From Candidatus Saccharibacteria bacterium UBA3225 (GTDB lineage: Bacteria > Patescibacteriota > Saccharimonadia > Saccharimonadales > Saccharimonadaceae): 8,528 bases of DNA. The notes under the pieces were generated by a model. It made no database searches, had not been told where the DNA came from, and saw only the letters and a list, made by a program, of their open reading frames with translations. This document shows positions 1-6,890 of the stretch, one piece after another; positions within the stretch are counted from its first letter, which is position 1; each line of letters opens with the position of its first letter. Both the position numbers and the translations under genes were made by a program. The stretch is taken from assembly GCA_002363515.1 (NCBI GenBank), contig DEVX01000031.1, positions 10,465-18,992 on the forward strand. The letters are read 5' to 3'.

Positions 1-317
1 GCCTTCGTCCTGAGGTCAGACTTGGTCGATTCTAGTTCTCTTTCGACTGGAGCCAGCGCTCGCGCAACTGCAAGTTCCCTATCCGTATCGGCCTGTTTTA
101 GCTTTGCTTCAAGCTCAGCAATCTTTTTCGCCTGCGTCGCTTCTTGCTTGGCAAGTGCCAAGTCTTTGTCAGCATGCGCCTGCTTTTCGACATCTTTCAA
201 ACGCGCATGTAGCTCTTCTTCGAATTCTCTATTGCGAACTTGGCTCAAAATATCAGCATAGCTCGTATCGTCAACTTTAAAGGTTTTACCACAATGTGGA
301 CATTTTAGTTCTGCCAT
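1..317 (-). CDS. DUF2130 (COG4487) protein, N-terminal part
   Basis: This open frame starts with ATG at 317-315 and runs off the left edge of the window, giving about 105 residues. It begins MAELKCPHCGKTF, followed by the stretch DTSYADILSQVRNREFEEEL, which I recognise as the conserved start of DUF2130 proteins. A CPHC pair (one half of a zinc-ribbon-like knuckle) lies at residues 6-9. From about residue 30 the chain is rich in Glu, Lys, Ala and Gln with heptad-like spacing, as expected for the long coiled coil of this family. The globular C-terminal domain lies outside the window. A GGAGAA ribosome binding site (326-321) sits 3 bases before the ATG and supports this start. The function of DUF2130 is not established. 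The gene diverges from the membrane-protein gene at 432. Confidence 0.9.
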   Translation of the reverse strand, partial: MAELKCPHCGKTFKVDDTSYADILSQVRNREFEEELHARLKDVEKQAHADKDLALAKQEATQAKKIAELEAKLKQADTDRELAVARALAPVERELESTKSDLRTK

Positions 318-352
318 ATATTCTCCATGTTTCTATATATTTTAACTTATAT

Positions 353-381
353 TTGATTTTTTGCGTATTCTGTGGTATAAT
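353..381 (+). promoter_or_regulatory. Promoter of the small membrane-protein gene
   Basis: TTGATT at 353-358 and TATAAT at 376-381 are separated by 17 bases, and a TG at 373-374 gives an extended -10. Transcription would start near 388, leaving a leader of about 44 bases before the ATG at 432. This is the most canonical promoter in the window. Confidence 0.7.
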
Positions 382-431
382 AATAAAAGCAGTTGTTGTG
401 CACATTAATCCCAAAAAGAGAGGTGAAAAAT

Positions 432-785
432 ATGAGGGACTTTTTTTATGGCCTCATCGACAAATTTGAGAAAGACCCTACAGAAGTAGCTTCCGTGCTT
501 GTTACTTGCACACTTATTGGCTTCGGCATTATCGGAGGGGGCTTGTGGCTCCTGGGAGCAATCTTTGGTCAGATGTGGCCTCCGATTTTAGCGCTCTCCG
601 CCATAGGCAAGATTGCCTTCGCTTACGGCGTAGCGGCCGCAGGGTGCTTCTTTATCGCGTTCTTAGCAATGACCGTCGCAAAGGCGTTCGATGCGCCTTA
701 TGAAGCCCACTACATTATCATATCCGTGACGTTCGTCGTCGGGATCGTGATAGCAGTATTATTCTATAAGTTATTGCTCCTGTAA
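432..785 (+). CDS. Small three-helix membrane protein, function unknown
   Basis: The product has 117 residues. An in-frame ATG lies at 393, but the ATG at 432 is chosen because AGAGGTG at 419-425 is a clear ribosome binding site 6 bases upstream. The protein has a short charged N-terminus (MRDFFYGLIDKFEKDP) followed by about three hydrophobic segments, at roughly residues 19-46, 57-85 and 92-117. The second half of the first segment is Gly-rich (GFGIIGGG). There are no Cys pairs, charged catalytic residues or a cleavable signal peptide. I do not recognise the family. It is a single-gene unit, with its own promoter in front and an intrinsic terminator directly behind, so its neighbours give no clue to function. 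Confidence 0.8.
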   Translation: MRDFFYGLIDKFEKDPTEVASVLVTCTLIGFGIIGGGLWLLGAIFGQMWPPILALSAIGKIAFAYGVAAAGCFFIAFLAMTVAKAFDAPYEAHYIIISVTFVVGIVIAVLFYKLLLL

Positions 786-792
786 CCTCTTT

Positions 793-818
793 GGCCTTCC
801 TGGGTGAAGGCCTTTTTT
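793..818 (+). terminator. Rho-independent terminator of the 432-785 gene
   Basis: A perfect 7-bp stem (GGCCTTC at 793-799, GAAGGCC at 806-812) with a 6-base loop is followed by six T at 813-818. The last T is also the outermost base of the stop codon of the convergent ATPase gene (818-820, read as TGA on the minus strand). On the minus strand the stem is followed by AAAGAGG rather than a T-run, so it terminates efficiently only in the plus direction. Confidence 0.9.
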
Positions 819-3445
819 CATTTCTTATCAAAACGGGAAATAATATTCTTATATAGCTCCATTAGAATTAGAATAGAACTTGCAATGATGAAAATCCAGC
901 AAATCGCCCAAGCTGGGATAGATACGGTTTGCAAGAAAGTCGAGAAGATTGGGACTTCCATAACGAGAATCTGCAACAACAAAGTGCAGAAGATGCCCAC
1001 AACAATGAACCAGTTGCTTTTTAGTGGGACAGTAAAAGCAGAGTGGCTTTCGCTGCGACAATTGAATACGTGAATATTCTGAATGAAGACCATTAGGCAC
1101 ATGACATACCCACGCGCAGAAGTAATTTCCATATTTAGCCGATTAATCAAGAACCAATAAAAGGCAAATACGACCGCAGTTATAATTACGCCGGAAACGG
1201 CGATTTCTCGTACGAGGCGCTTGTCGAAGATTGACTGCTTAGGGTCGCGAGGCTTCTCTTTCAAAATGCTCGGTTCGGCGGTTTCAAAGCTAAGCGCTAG
1301 GTCTTGTATGCCATCCGTCACGACATTCAGCCACAATAGTTGTACGGCCACCAGCGGCATCGGCATATCGCACGCGATAGCAAGACAAAAGAACGCCGCT
1401 TCGGCAAGGCCACAAGATATCAAAAAGTATATAATCTTGCGAATATTCGCAAAGGCCACCCTTCCTTCTTTCACTCCTGCAACAATCGATTTAAAATTGT
1501 CGTCAATAATAATCATGTCAGCAGTCTCGCGTGCAATATCCGTGCCCGACCCCATAGCAATGCCAATGTTTGCGGCTTTTAGAGCTGGCGCATCATTAAC
1601 GCCATCGCCGGTAACTGCCACAAATTCGCCTTGGCGTTTGAGCGATTCGATGATTTTTAGTTTTTGCAACGGCGCAACGCGTGCGAATACCGTCTTTCCT
1701 GCAATATAATCATCAAAACTGCGTTTTGTGCCGCGCAGAGCATCGGCCACTTCATCACCCGTGGCGACTTGCGAAAAATCATCGGCTAATTTTAAATCCC
1801 TAGCAATCGAAAATGCTGTTAGAGGATGGTCGCCGGTGACCATTAATACCTTAATACCCGCCTCGCGACATTCATTGATGGACGCGACCGCTTCTTTGCG
1901 GATAGGGTCAATAAAGCCAACTAAACCCATGAAGGTTAAGTTTTTAACATCATTTATGCCGTATTTTTCCTTCTTTTGAACTTCTCCATTCGCAATAGCA
2001 ATTACGCGATAGCCATTTTTTGCTAGCGATTCATTTTGATGCTCAAGTTTAATTGAATGCTTGCTGTTTGCGAAATTTATTTTACTGCAAAACTTCTGAA
2101 TAACTTCCAACGAGCCCTTTGCGGTACAGTATGTTTTGCCGTCCTTTTTATAAAATACGGCGGAATACTTATTTTCGGATTCGTACGGTATCTGCTCGAG
2201 TATTTTTATGCCATGAGTTTTAACGCCGAGTTTTTCGGCCATAACTAAGAATGCAATATCGATTGAATCGCCGATTGGAGTTTTTCCGGAAATGTCAGCC
2301 TCATTATTTAGTGCGCCATATAGACCGATTTCTTCAGCATAATGCATAACATTGCCGGTCACCTTGCCTTTACGTTCATAGCCAGTACCGGAAATCTGAT
2401 ATTCTTCACCGTTTGGCAATAGGATACATTTTGCCGTCTGTTGATTTACGGTAAGCGTGCCAGTCTTATCTGAGGCGATTACAGTACAACTACCGAGCGA
2501 TTCGGCGGCATTTAGCTTGCGCACGATCACATTTTTCTTAGACATTTTATTGGCTGCAATTGTTAGCGCCATCGTCAATGCGAGCGGTAGTCCTTCTGGC
2601 ATTGCGGAAACCGCAAAAGCAATGACGGTCAATAATATTTCATGGCCAGGGGTATGCTTCGCTATCAGAAGAATCGCAATCGCAATAGCCACCATGAGAA
2701 CCATGATGCTAATTTGTTTACTAAACTTCTCGACACGAATAGTTAGTGGAGATTTTTCGTCTTCAGTCGTCGCGAGGCTGTCGGCTATTTTGCCCAGCTC
2801 CGTATCAAGCCCAATTTCGGTCACATAGGCTTTTGCGCGTCCAGTAACGACAGTCGTGCCAGAAAAAGCCATATTCGTCTGGTCGGAAATAGACACATTC
2901 TTTTTAGCTATTGGATTGGTTATTTTTGAGACTTGCACGCTCTCGCCCGTCAAAATCGATTCGTCAACCGTAAAGTTATGGGCTTCAATGATGCGCATAT
3001 CGGCACCGATTTTATTACCAGATTCAAGTAAGACTAAATCGCCGATTGTTAGTTGTTCTACAGAAATAGAGCATTCCTTACCGTCACGAATTACGTGAGC
3101 TTCGTCTTTTACGAGCTTCGACAAAGCGTCGGCCGTATTGTTGGCCTTATTTTCTTGATAAGTACCGATTATGGCGTCCACTAAGACAATCAGCATAATT
3201 GCGAATGCATCAATCATTTCGCCCACAACAAACGAAACGACAATGGCGACGATTAATAATAGTACGATTGGATCGATGAATTCGCGAAGAAATATCTTTA
3301 CAATACCATCTTTTTTCTTTTTAGGTAAAATGTTCGGTCCGTATTTTCGCCGACGAGCCGAAGCTTCAGCTGAACTTAAACCAGAGTTACTGGTTTTGAG
3401 TTCTGTTTCAATATCTTTGACGTCCTTTTCATAATAATTAGCCAT
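818..3445 (-). CDS. SERCA/PMCA-type (P2A) cation-transporting P-type ATPase, probably Ca2+ export
   Basis: This is a full-length 875-residue pump. In order it shows a cation-ATPase N-terminal segment (about 1-75) and the actuator domain with TGES at 166-169. M4 carries PEGLP with Glu284. The phosphorylation site is DKTGT (Asp326), the nucleotide-binding KGS is at 443-445, and MVTGD is at 535-539. The hinge TGDGVND is at 612-618, and six C-terminal helices start at about 668. In M6, LLWLNVVTDG (Asn707, Thr710, Asp711) matches the SERCA ion site. In M5, Gly679 replaces the SERCA Asn768 while Glu682 matches Glu771. In M8, Gln789 stands where SERCA has Glu908. Site II is therefore intact and site I altered, as in single-site calcium pumps. 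Members of this family export Ca2+ from the cytosol; the exact ion here is inferred. The ATG at 3445 has no adjacent Shine-Dalgarno sequence, and a TATAAT lies 10 bases upstream. The gene is divergent from the second ATPase. Confidence 0.95.
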   Translation of the reverse strand: MANYYEKDVKDIETELKTSNSGLSSAEASARRRKYGPNILPKKKKDGIVKIFLREFIDPIVLLLIVAIVVSFVVGEMIDAFAIMLIVLVDAIIGTYQENKANNTADALSKLVKDEAHVIRDGKECSISVEQLTIGDLVLLESGNKIGADMRIIEAHNFTVDESILTGESVQVSKITNPIAKKNVSISDQTNMAFSGTTVVTGRAKAYVTEIGLDTELGKIADSLATTEDEKSPLTIRVEKFSKQISIMVLMVAIAIAILLIAKHTPGHEILLTVIAFAVSAMPEGLPLALTMALTIAANKMSKKNVIVRKLNAAESLGSCTVIASDKTGTLTVNQQTAKCILLPNGEEYQISGTGYERKGKVTGNVMHYAEEIGLYGALNNEADISGKTPIGDSIDIAFLVMAEKLGVKTHGIKILEQIPYESENKYSAVFYKKDGKTYCTAKGSLEVIQKFCSKINFANSKHSIKLEHQNESLAKNGYRVIAIANGEVQKKEKYGINDVKNLTFMGLVGFIDPIRKEAVASINECREAGIKVLMVTGDHPLTAFSIARDLKLADDFSQVATGDEVADALRGTKRSFDDYIAGKTVFARVAPLQKLKIIESLKRQGEFVAVTGDGVNDAPALKAANIGIAMGSGTDIARETADMIIIDDNFKSIVAGVKEGRVAFANIRKIIYFLISCGLAEAAFFCLAIACDMPMPLVAVQLLWLNVVTDGIQDLALSFETAEPSILKEKPRDPKQSIFDKRLVREIAVSGVIITAVVFAFYWFLINRLNMEITSARGYVMCLMVFIQNIHVFNCRSESHSAFTVPLKSNWFIVVGIFCTLLLQILVMEVPIFSTFLQTVSIPAWAICWIFIIASSILILMELYKNIISRFDKK

Positions 3446-3491
3446 TACGCTTATTATTATACATCCTTAATTTTTAATATATAATTATATA
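3446..3491. promoter_or_regulatory. Compact divergent promoter region between the two ATPase genes
   Basis: The entire gap is 46 AT-rich bases. For the minus gene, TATAAT is read from 3461 to 3456, with a weak TTATAT -35 (3484-3479) 17 bases further upstream. For the plus gene, TATAAT is at 3480-3485 with a possible -35 TATACA at 3458-3463 (16-base spacer). Each -10 overlaps the other promoter's -35. A perfect 14-bp palindrome, TATATAATTATATA, spans 3478-3491 and touches the GTG start. The plus -10 ends 6 bases before the GTG, so the predicted transcript starts at the start codon (leaderless). The minus transcript would have only about 3-4 leader bases. The -35 matches are poor, so the promoter calls rest mainly on the -10 boxes. 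Confidence 0.55.
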
Positions 3492-5864
3492 GTGAAGACA
3501 AAAATTAAGGTCAGCTACGCTAGGGGGTTAACAAAAAAGCAAGTCCACGCAATGCGCCGTGCGGGGTTTTCTAATGTCGCCGTCAGACCACCCAGTAAGA
3601 CCGTAAAAGAAATTGTGGTTGGCAACGTTTTTACGTATTTTAATTTTGTCTTTTTGATTATTGCAATTCTACTGATAGCCGTAAAATCATACCGCGACAT
3701 TACTTTTATGCCAATCATTATTGCAAACGCACTAATCGGTATTTTTCAGGAAATGCGCGCTAAAACTGTTCTCGACCGCCTCACGATGCTTAATGCGCCA
3801 ACAGCAACAGTTATTCGCAATGGTCGCGAGAAAACTATCGATGCAGAAAGACTTGTCTTAAACGACGTGGTTGTATTTAGGGCTGGCAACCAAATCCCTG
3901 CCGATGCGGTAGTTATCCATGGCGAGGCGAAGGTTAATGAATCATTGCTGACTGGTGAAGCTGATGAGATTCTAAAATCCGAAGGCGATGAATTAATGAG
4001 TGGGAGCTTCATTGTGTCCGGAGAATGCTACGCTCAGCTTACAAAAGTGGGCGCCGAATCGTATATTTCCCAACTAACATTGCAAGCAAAAAAGATAAAA
4101 ACCAAAGAACAGTCAGAAATTATTCGCTCGCTCAATAAAATTGTAACAATCGCCGGTGTCGCCATTATACCAATCGGTGCTGCCATTTTTTGCCAAAATT
4201 TCTTTATCAACGAGCTAAATCTCCAGCGTAGTGTCCAATCCGCCGTCGCCTCAGTTATCGGCATGATACCGGAAGGCCTTTTCCTACTTTCTAGCATCGC
4301 GCTGGCCGTAAGCGCAACCAAGTTAGCCCAAAAGAAAGTGCTTCTACATGACATGAAGAGTATTGAAACACTCGCACGCGTCAATGTGCTCTGCGTCGAT
4401 AAAACTGGGACAATTACAGATAATACCATGGTTGTAGACGACACCGTATTGCTATGCAATGATTATGATCAAAAAGCTATCTTTACGTTATTGAGCGATT
4501 TTGCAACAGCGCAAGCTGCGGACAATATCACAATGAAAGCGATGAAAGCGTATTTCGATAAACCAAGTGGCCGAGAAGTAGCCAGCATTTCGGGTTTTTC
4601 TAGCGAATTTAAATACAGCGGCGTAAATTTTAATGATGAATCATTCGTATTGGGTGCTCCGGAATTTGTCTTGCGTGATAATTACAAAAAGTACCAAAAA
4701 CAAATCGAAGATTATGGCGGGAAAGGCTATCGAGTGCTGCTGTTTAGTAAATATGACGGATCCGCCGATGGGCGAGAATTGACTGACAAGATTATGCCAT
4801 TAGCTCTTGTTTTGATTACGAATCCAATTCGCGAAAGCGCAACTGAAACATTTAAGTTTTTTGCCGCGCAAGGCGTCGACATCAAAGTTATTTCTGGAGA
4901 TAATCCGCGCACAGTATCCGAAGTCGCCCGAAAGGCTGGGATTAAAGGTGCCGAAAACTATATTGATGCATCGACATTAGATACGGACGCCTTAATCGAC
5001 GAGGCGATGCGAAAATATACTGTTTTCGGACGCGTAACGCCTGACCAAAAATGCAAATTCGTCAAATCTATGCAGGCCGACGGTAAGACTGTTGCCATGA
5101 CCGGAGATGGCGTCAATGATGTCCTAGCACTAAGAGATGCCGACTGTTCAGTCGCAATGGCGAGCGGTAGCGATGCGGCTGTTCAGGCTGCACAAGTAGT
5201 ATTATTAGAATCCGATTTTTCGCGCATGCCCGAAGTGGTAGCCGAGGGACGACGCGTAGTAAACAACCTCGAACGTTCAGGAAGTCTATTTTTAGTAAAA
5301 AATATCTTTTCGTTCATGACTAGCGTTATTGCGATAATTTTCGCCATTGCCTATCCTCTAATTCCTGCACAAATCTCATTAATTAGTGCATTTACAATCG
5401 GCATTCCTGGCTTCTTGCTCTCACAGGCACCGAACCACGATTTAATCCGAGGAAGCTTTGTGAGTAATATTCTAAAACGCGCCGCGCCAGGAGGATTGAC
5501 GGATATGATAGCAGTGGTACTAATGGTAATTGCAGGCAGAATATTCAGTCTTTCACAGGTGGACACTTCTACCTGCTGCACACTATTGCTAATGTTCGTT
5601 GGCATCATGATGGTCGCGCGCGCATCGAGGCCGCTAGATCGATACAAACGTATCGTAATCGGTGCTTGTATTGCTGGCCTAGCACTATGCTATGCCGCTA
5701 TTCCAACTTTCTTCGGCATGACAAGGATGACGCTGCAAAGCTGGGTGGTTTGTGGTACATTGGCACTATTCTCAATCGTAATATTGCGCTGGATGACGAA
5801 AGTCATTGACTACGTATGGATTCAAATTCCAAAGAGTAAAGTTATAAAGAAAATAAGGATATAA
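3492..5864 (+). CDS. CtpE-like cation-translocating P-type ATPase
   Basis: The product has 790 residues. The start is GTG at 3492, because the family's conserved opening (GLTKKQVHAMRRAG, residues 12-25) begins just after it and the next Met is at residue 21, inside it. Motifs in order: actuator TGEA at 154-157; M4 PEGL with Glu261; DKTGT with Asp303; ISGDNPRTV from 467; TGDGVNDVLAL from 537; and membrane segment FTIGIPGFLLSQAPN at 634-648. The short nucleotide domain, TGEA in place of TGES, and GVNDVLAL followed by the SLFLVKN and GIPGFLLS segments all match the group containing Mycobacterium CtpE, reported to import Ca2+. Substrate and direction are inferred from that resemblance. The gene lacks a Shine-Dalgarno sequence and sits 6 bases behind a TATAAT. 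It is followed after 3 bases by the EF-Tu domain II gene, so the two probably form one transcript. Confidence 0.92.
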   Translation: MKTKIKVSYARGLTKKQVHAMRRAGFSNVAVRPPSKTVKEIVVGNVFTYFNFVFLIIAILLIAVKSYRDITFMPIIIANALIGIFQEMRAKTVLDRLTMLNAPTATVIRNGREKTIDAERLVLNDVVVFRAGNQIPADAVVIHGEAKVNESLLTGEADEILKSEGDELMSGSFIVSGECYAQLTKVGAESYISQLTLQAKKIKTKEQSEIIRSLNKIVTIAGVAIIPIGAAIFCQNFFINELNLQRSVQSAVASVIGMIPEGLFLLSSIALAVSATKLAQKKVLLHDMKSIETLARVNVLCVDKTGTITDNTMVVDDTVLLCNDYDQKAIFTLLSDFATAQAADNITMKAMKAYFDKPSGREVASISGFSSEFKYSGVNFNDESFVLGAPEFVLRDNYKKYQKQIEDYGGKGYRVLLFSKYDGSADGRELTDKIMPLALVLITNPIRESATETFKFFAAQGVDIKVISGDNPRTVSEVARKAGIKGAENYIDASTLDTDALIDEAMRKYTVFGRVTPDQKCKFVKSMQADGKTVAMTGDGVNDVLALRDADCSVAMASGSDAAVQAAQVVLLESDFSRMPEVVAEGRRVVNNLERSGSLFLVKNIFSFMTSVIAIIFAIAYPLIPAQISLISAFTIGIPGFLLSQAPNHDLIRGSFVSNILKRAAPGGLTDMIAVVLMVIAGRIFSLSQVDTSTCCTLLLMFVGIMMVARASRPLDRYKRIVIGACIAGLALCYAAIPTFFGMTRMTLQSWVVCGTLALFSIVILRWMTKVIDYVWIQIPKSKVIKKIRI

Positions 5865-5867
5865 TAC

Positions 5868-6239
5868 ATGGGTTTTCTAAGTAGACTACTAGGACGAGAC
5901 GATAATATTATGGTTAATCCGTCCACTCAACAAATGAATAAAAATATTTCCACGCAAACACCGAATACTGGAGATGGAATTATGGTAATTAGCGATGTCT
6001 TCTCAATCGTAGGACGCGGCACCGTTGCGACGGGGAGATTAACTCAGGCAGTTCATCTGAACGATTCCATAGTAATTGTTTGCCAAGATGGCACTCAGCT
6101 AAAATCGAAAATTATAGGTATTGAAGCATTCCGCAAAAAGTTAGACGTGGCTGAAGTAGGCGAAAATGTAGGGTTACTTCTGGAGGGGATTGAACGCGGC
6201 CAAATCCGCCGTGGCGATATAATACGATTGGCGTCCTAA
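5868..6239 (+). CDS. Free-standing EF-Tu domain II-like beta-barrel protein
   Basis: The product has 123 residues. Residues 37-121 closely follow domain II of elongation factor Tu: SDVFSIVGRGTVATGRL (42-58), then GIEAFRKKLD (84-93), GENVGLLLEGI (98-108) and a closing RRGDII. There is no GTPase domain (no P-loop or NKxD) and no domain III. Positions that in EF-Tu line the aminoacyl-tRNA 3'-end pocket are mostly kept: Asp43, Phe45, Glu86, Arg89 and Asn100. The usual Glu before Asp43 is Ser42. Residues 1-36 form a short amphipathic start (MGFLSRLLGR) and a polar linker of low complexity. AAGGA at 5855-5859 lies 8 bases before the ATG and inside the end of the ATPase gene, which supports translation from the same mRNA. 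Its role is unknown; it could bind RNA, the ribosome or a protein partner, or simply use the fold. The stop overlaps the convergent gene by 4 bases. Confidence 0.88.
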   Translation: MGFLSRLLGRDDNIMVNPSTQQMNKNISTQTPNTGDGIMVISDVFSIVGRGTVATGRLTQAVHLNDSIVIVCQDGTQLKSKIIGIEAFRKKLDVAEVGENVGLLLEGIERGQIRRGDIIRLAS

Positions 6240-6820
6240 ATGCCAATTATACACATCGTTATTAATATTAATAATGATACATTCATATGAATGCCGACCT
6301 TATGGGCTCTTTTTTCGTCATACTCCTCGTCATATTTGCGACGAATCTTCAGCTTCGGAAATACCTCGAACCAACACAATAATGTATAAAGAAACAATAA
6401 TAGCACATACAATAGCGCTAGCCTAAATATCGCCATAAAGGGAAATAGTATCATCATAACCATGAATGTATTTGAGACATTTAATAGGTCAATAATTGCG
6501 TCAATATGCCCCGTGCGCTCGTCCACGGCGCGATGAATTGAATAAATTCCGAACAATGTCGCCACAACAAAGGGCACTATCGGTACAAGCGTTGAATAGA
6601 ATAGTGACGAAAAGAGGTTTCTGATATCCGCTAAACTACGGCCACTTGCTTTATAATTAATCGAAAATAGCATAAAAATGCCAACACCAATCGCGTTGCC
6701 ACAAAAGGAAATAAACATACTTAGCCAAGCAAAAAATAATGTACTTTTCCGTTCTGATATAATCTTAGTAGAATTCGCCTTCTGGAAAGCAATCGCATCT
6801 TTTTCCCTGCTTGTGGCCAT
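6236..6820 (-). CDS. Integral membrane protein with about four helices, function unknown
   Basis: The product has 194 residues. A charged cytosolic N-terminus (1-27) precedes hydrophobic segments at roughly 28-54, 69-95, 115-150 (long enough to be one long helix or a tight hairpin) and 178-194. The last one ends at the C-terminus. A strongly charged loop follows the third segment (KLKIRRKYDEEYDEKRAHK, 156-174). I see no catalytic motif and do not recognise the family. The ATG at 6820 has no ribosome binding site. Instead TAAAAT (6832-6827), preceded by TG, ends 6 bases before the ATG, which predicts a leaderless transcript. The gene converges on and overlaps the EF-Tu domain II gene by 4 bases, and diverges from the FNT channel gene. 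Confidence 0.8.
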   Translation of the reverse strand: MATSREKDAIAFQKANSTKIISERKSTLFFAWLSMFISFCGNAIGVGIFMLFSINYKASGRSLADIRNLFSSLFYSTLVPIVPFVVATLFGIYSIHRAVDERTGHIDAIIDLLNVSNTFMVMMILFPFMAIFRLALLYVLLLFLYTLLCWFEVFPKLKIRRKYDEEYDEKRAHKVGIHMNVSLLILITMCIIGI

Positions 6821-6826
6821 AATCTT

Positions 6827-6835
6827 ATTTTATCA
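6827..6835 (-). promoter_or_regulatory. Extended -10 promoter giving a leaderless transcript
   Basis: On the minus strand the sequence TGATAAAAT forms an extended -10 (TG, one base, TAAAAT). Six bases then separate it from the ATG at 6820, so the expected transcription start coincides with the start codon. I see no good -35, which the extended -10 could offset. The spacing is the same as at the GTG of the CtpE-like ATPase. Confidence 0.45.
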
Positions 6836-6876
6836 TAAGCAATAGAATATATCTCTACTTGTAGTAGACTATTTTT

Positions 6877-6885
6877 AAGGAGGAG
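6877..6885 (+). promoter_or_regulatory. Strong ribosome binding site of the FNT gene
   Basis: AAGGAGGAG lies 5 bases before the ATG at 6891 and is the best Shine-Dalgarno match in the window, which fixes the start of the channel gene. A small inverted repeat (CTACT, TGT, AGTAG at 6855-6867) lies upstream. I could not pick out a convincing promoter in the 70-base divergent gap for this gene. Confidence 0.85.
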
Positions 6886-6890
6886 AATAA

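Noticed and set aside
393..431. Upstream start for the small membrane protein
   Set aside because: The ATG at 393 has no ribosome binding site and lies 5 bases after the predicted transcription start; the ATG at 432 has a good one.
818..820. UGA recoding as in Gracilibacteria or Absconditabacteria
   Set aside because: TGA ends the SERCA-like ATPase at the expected length and no internal TGA is needed in any gene.
804..3434. Several 63-162-residue plus-strand frames opposite the large ATPase
   Set aside because: They are antisense shadows of a full-length, motif-complete ATPase and have no ribosome binding sites or family features.
3951..3962. TGEA instead of TGES as a sign of a defective ATPase
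   Set aside because: As I recall, CtpE-type pumps normally carry TGEA; all other catalytic motifs are intact.
3746..4459. Minus-strand frames of 88 and 141 residues opposite the CtpE-like ATPase
   Set aside because: They are antisense to conserved actuator and phosphorylation motifs; composition is low complexity and no start signals are present.
5860..5865. TATAAT just before the EF-Tu domain II gene as a separate promoter
   Set aside because: It ends 2 bases before the ATG, too close for a start at or before the codon; AAGGA and the 3-base gap point to co-transcription.
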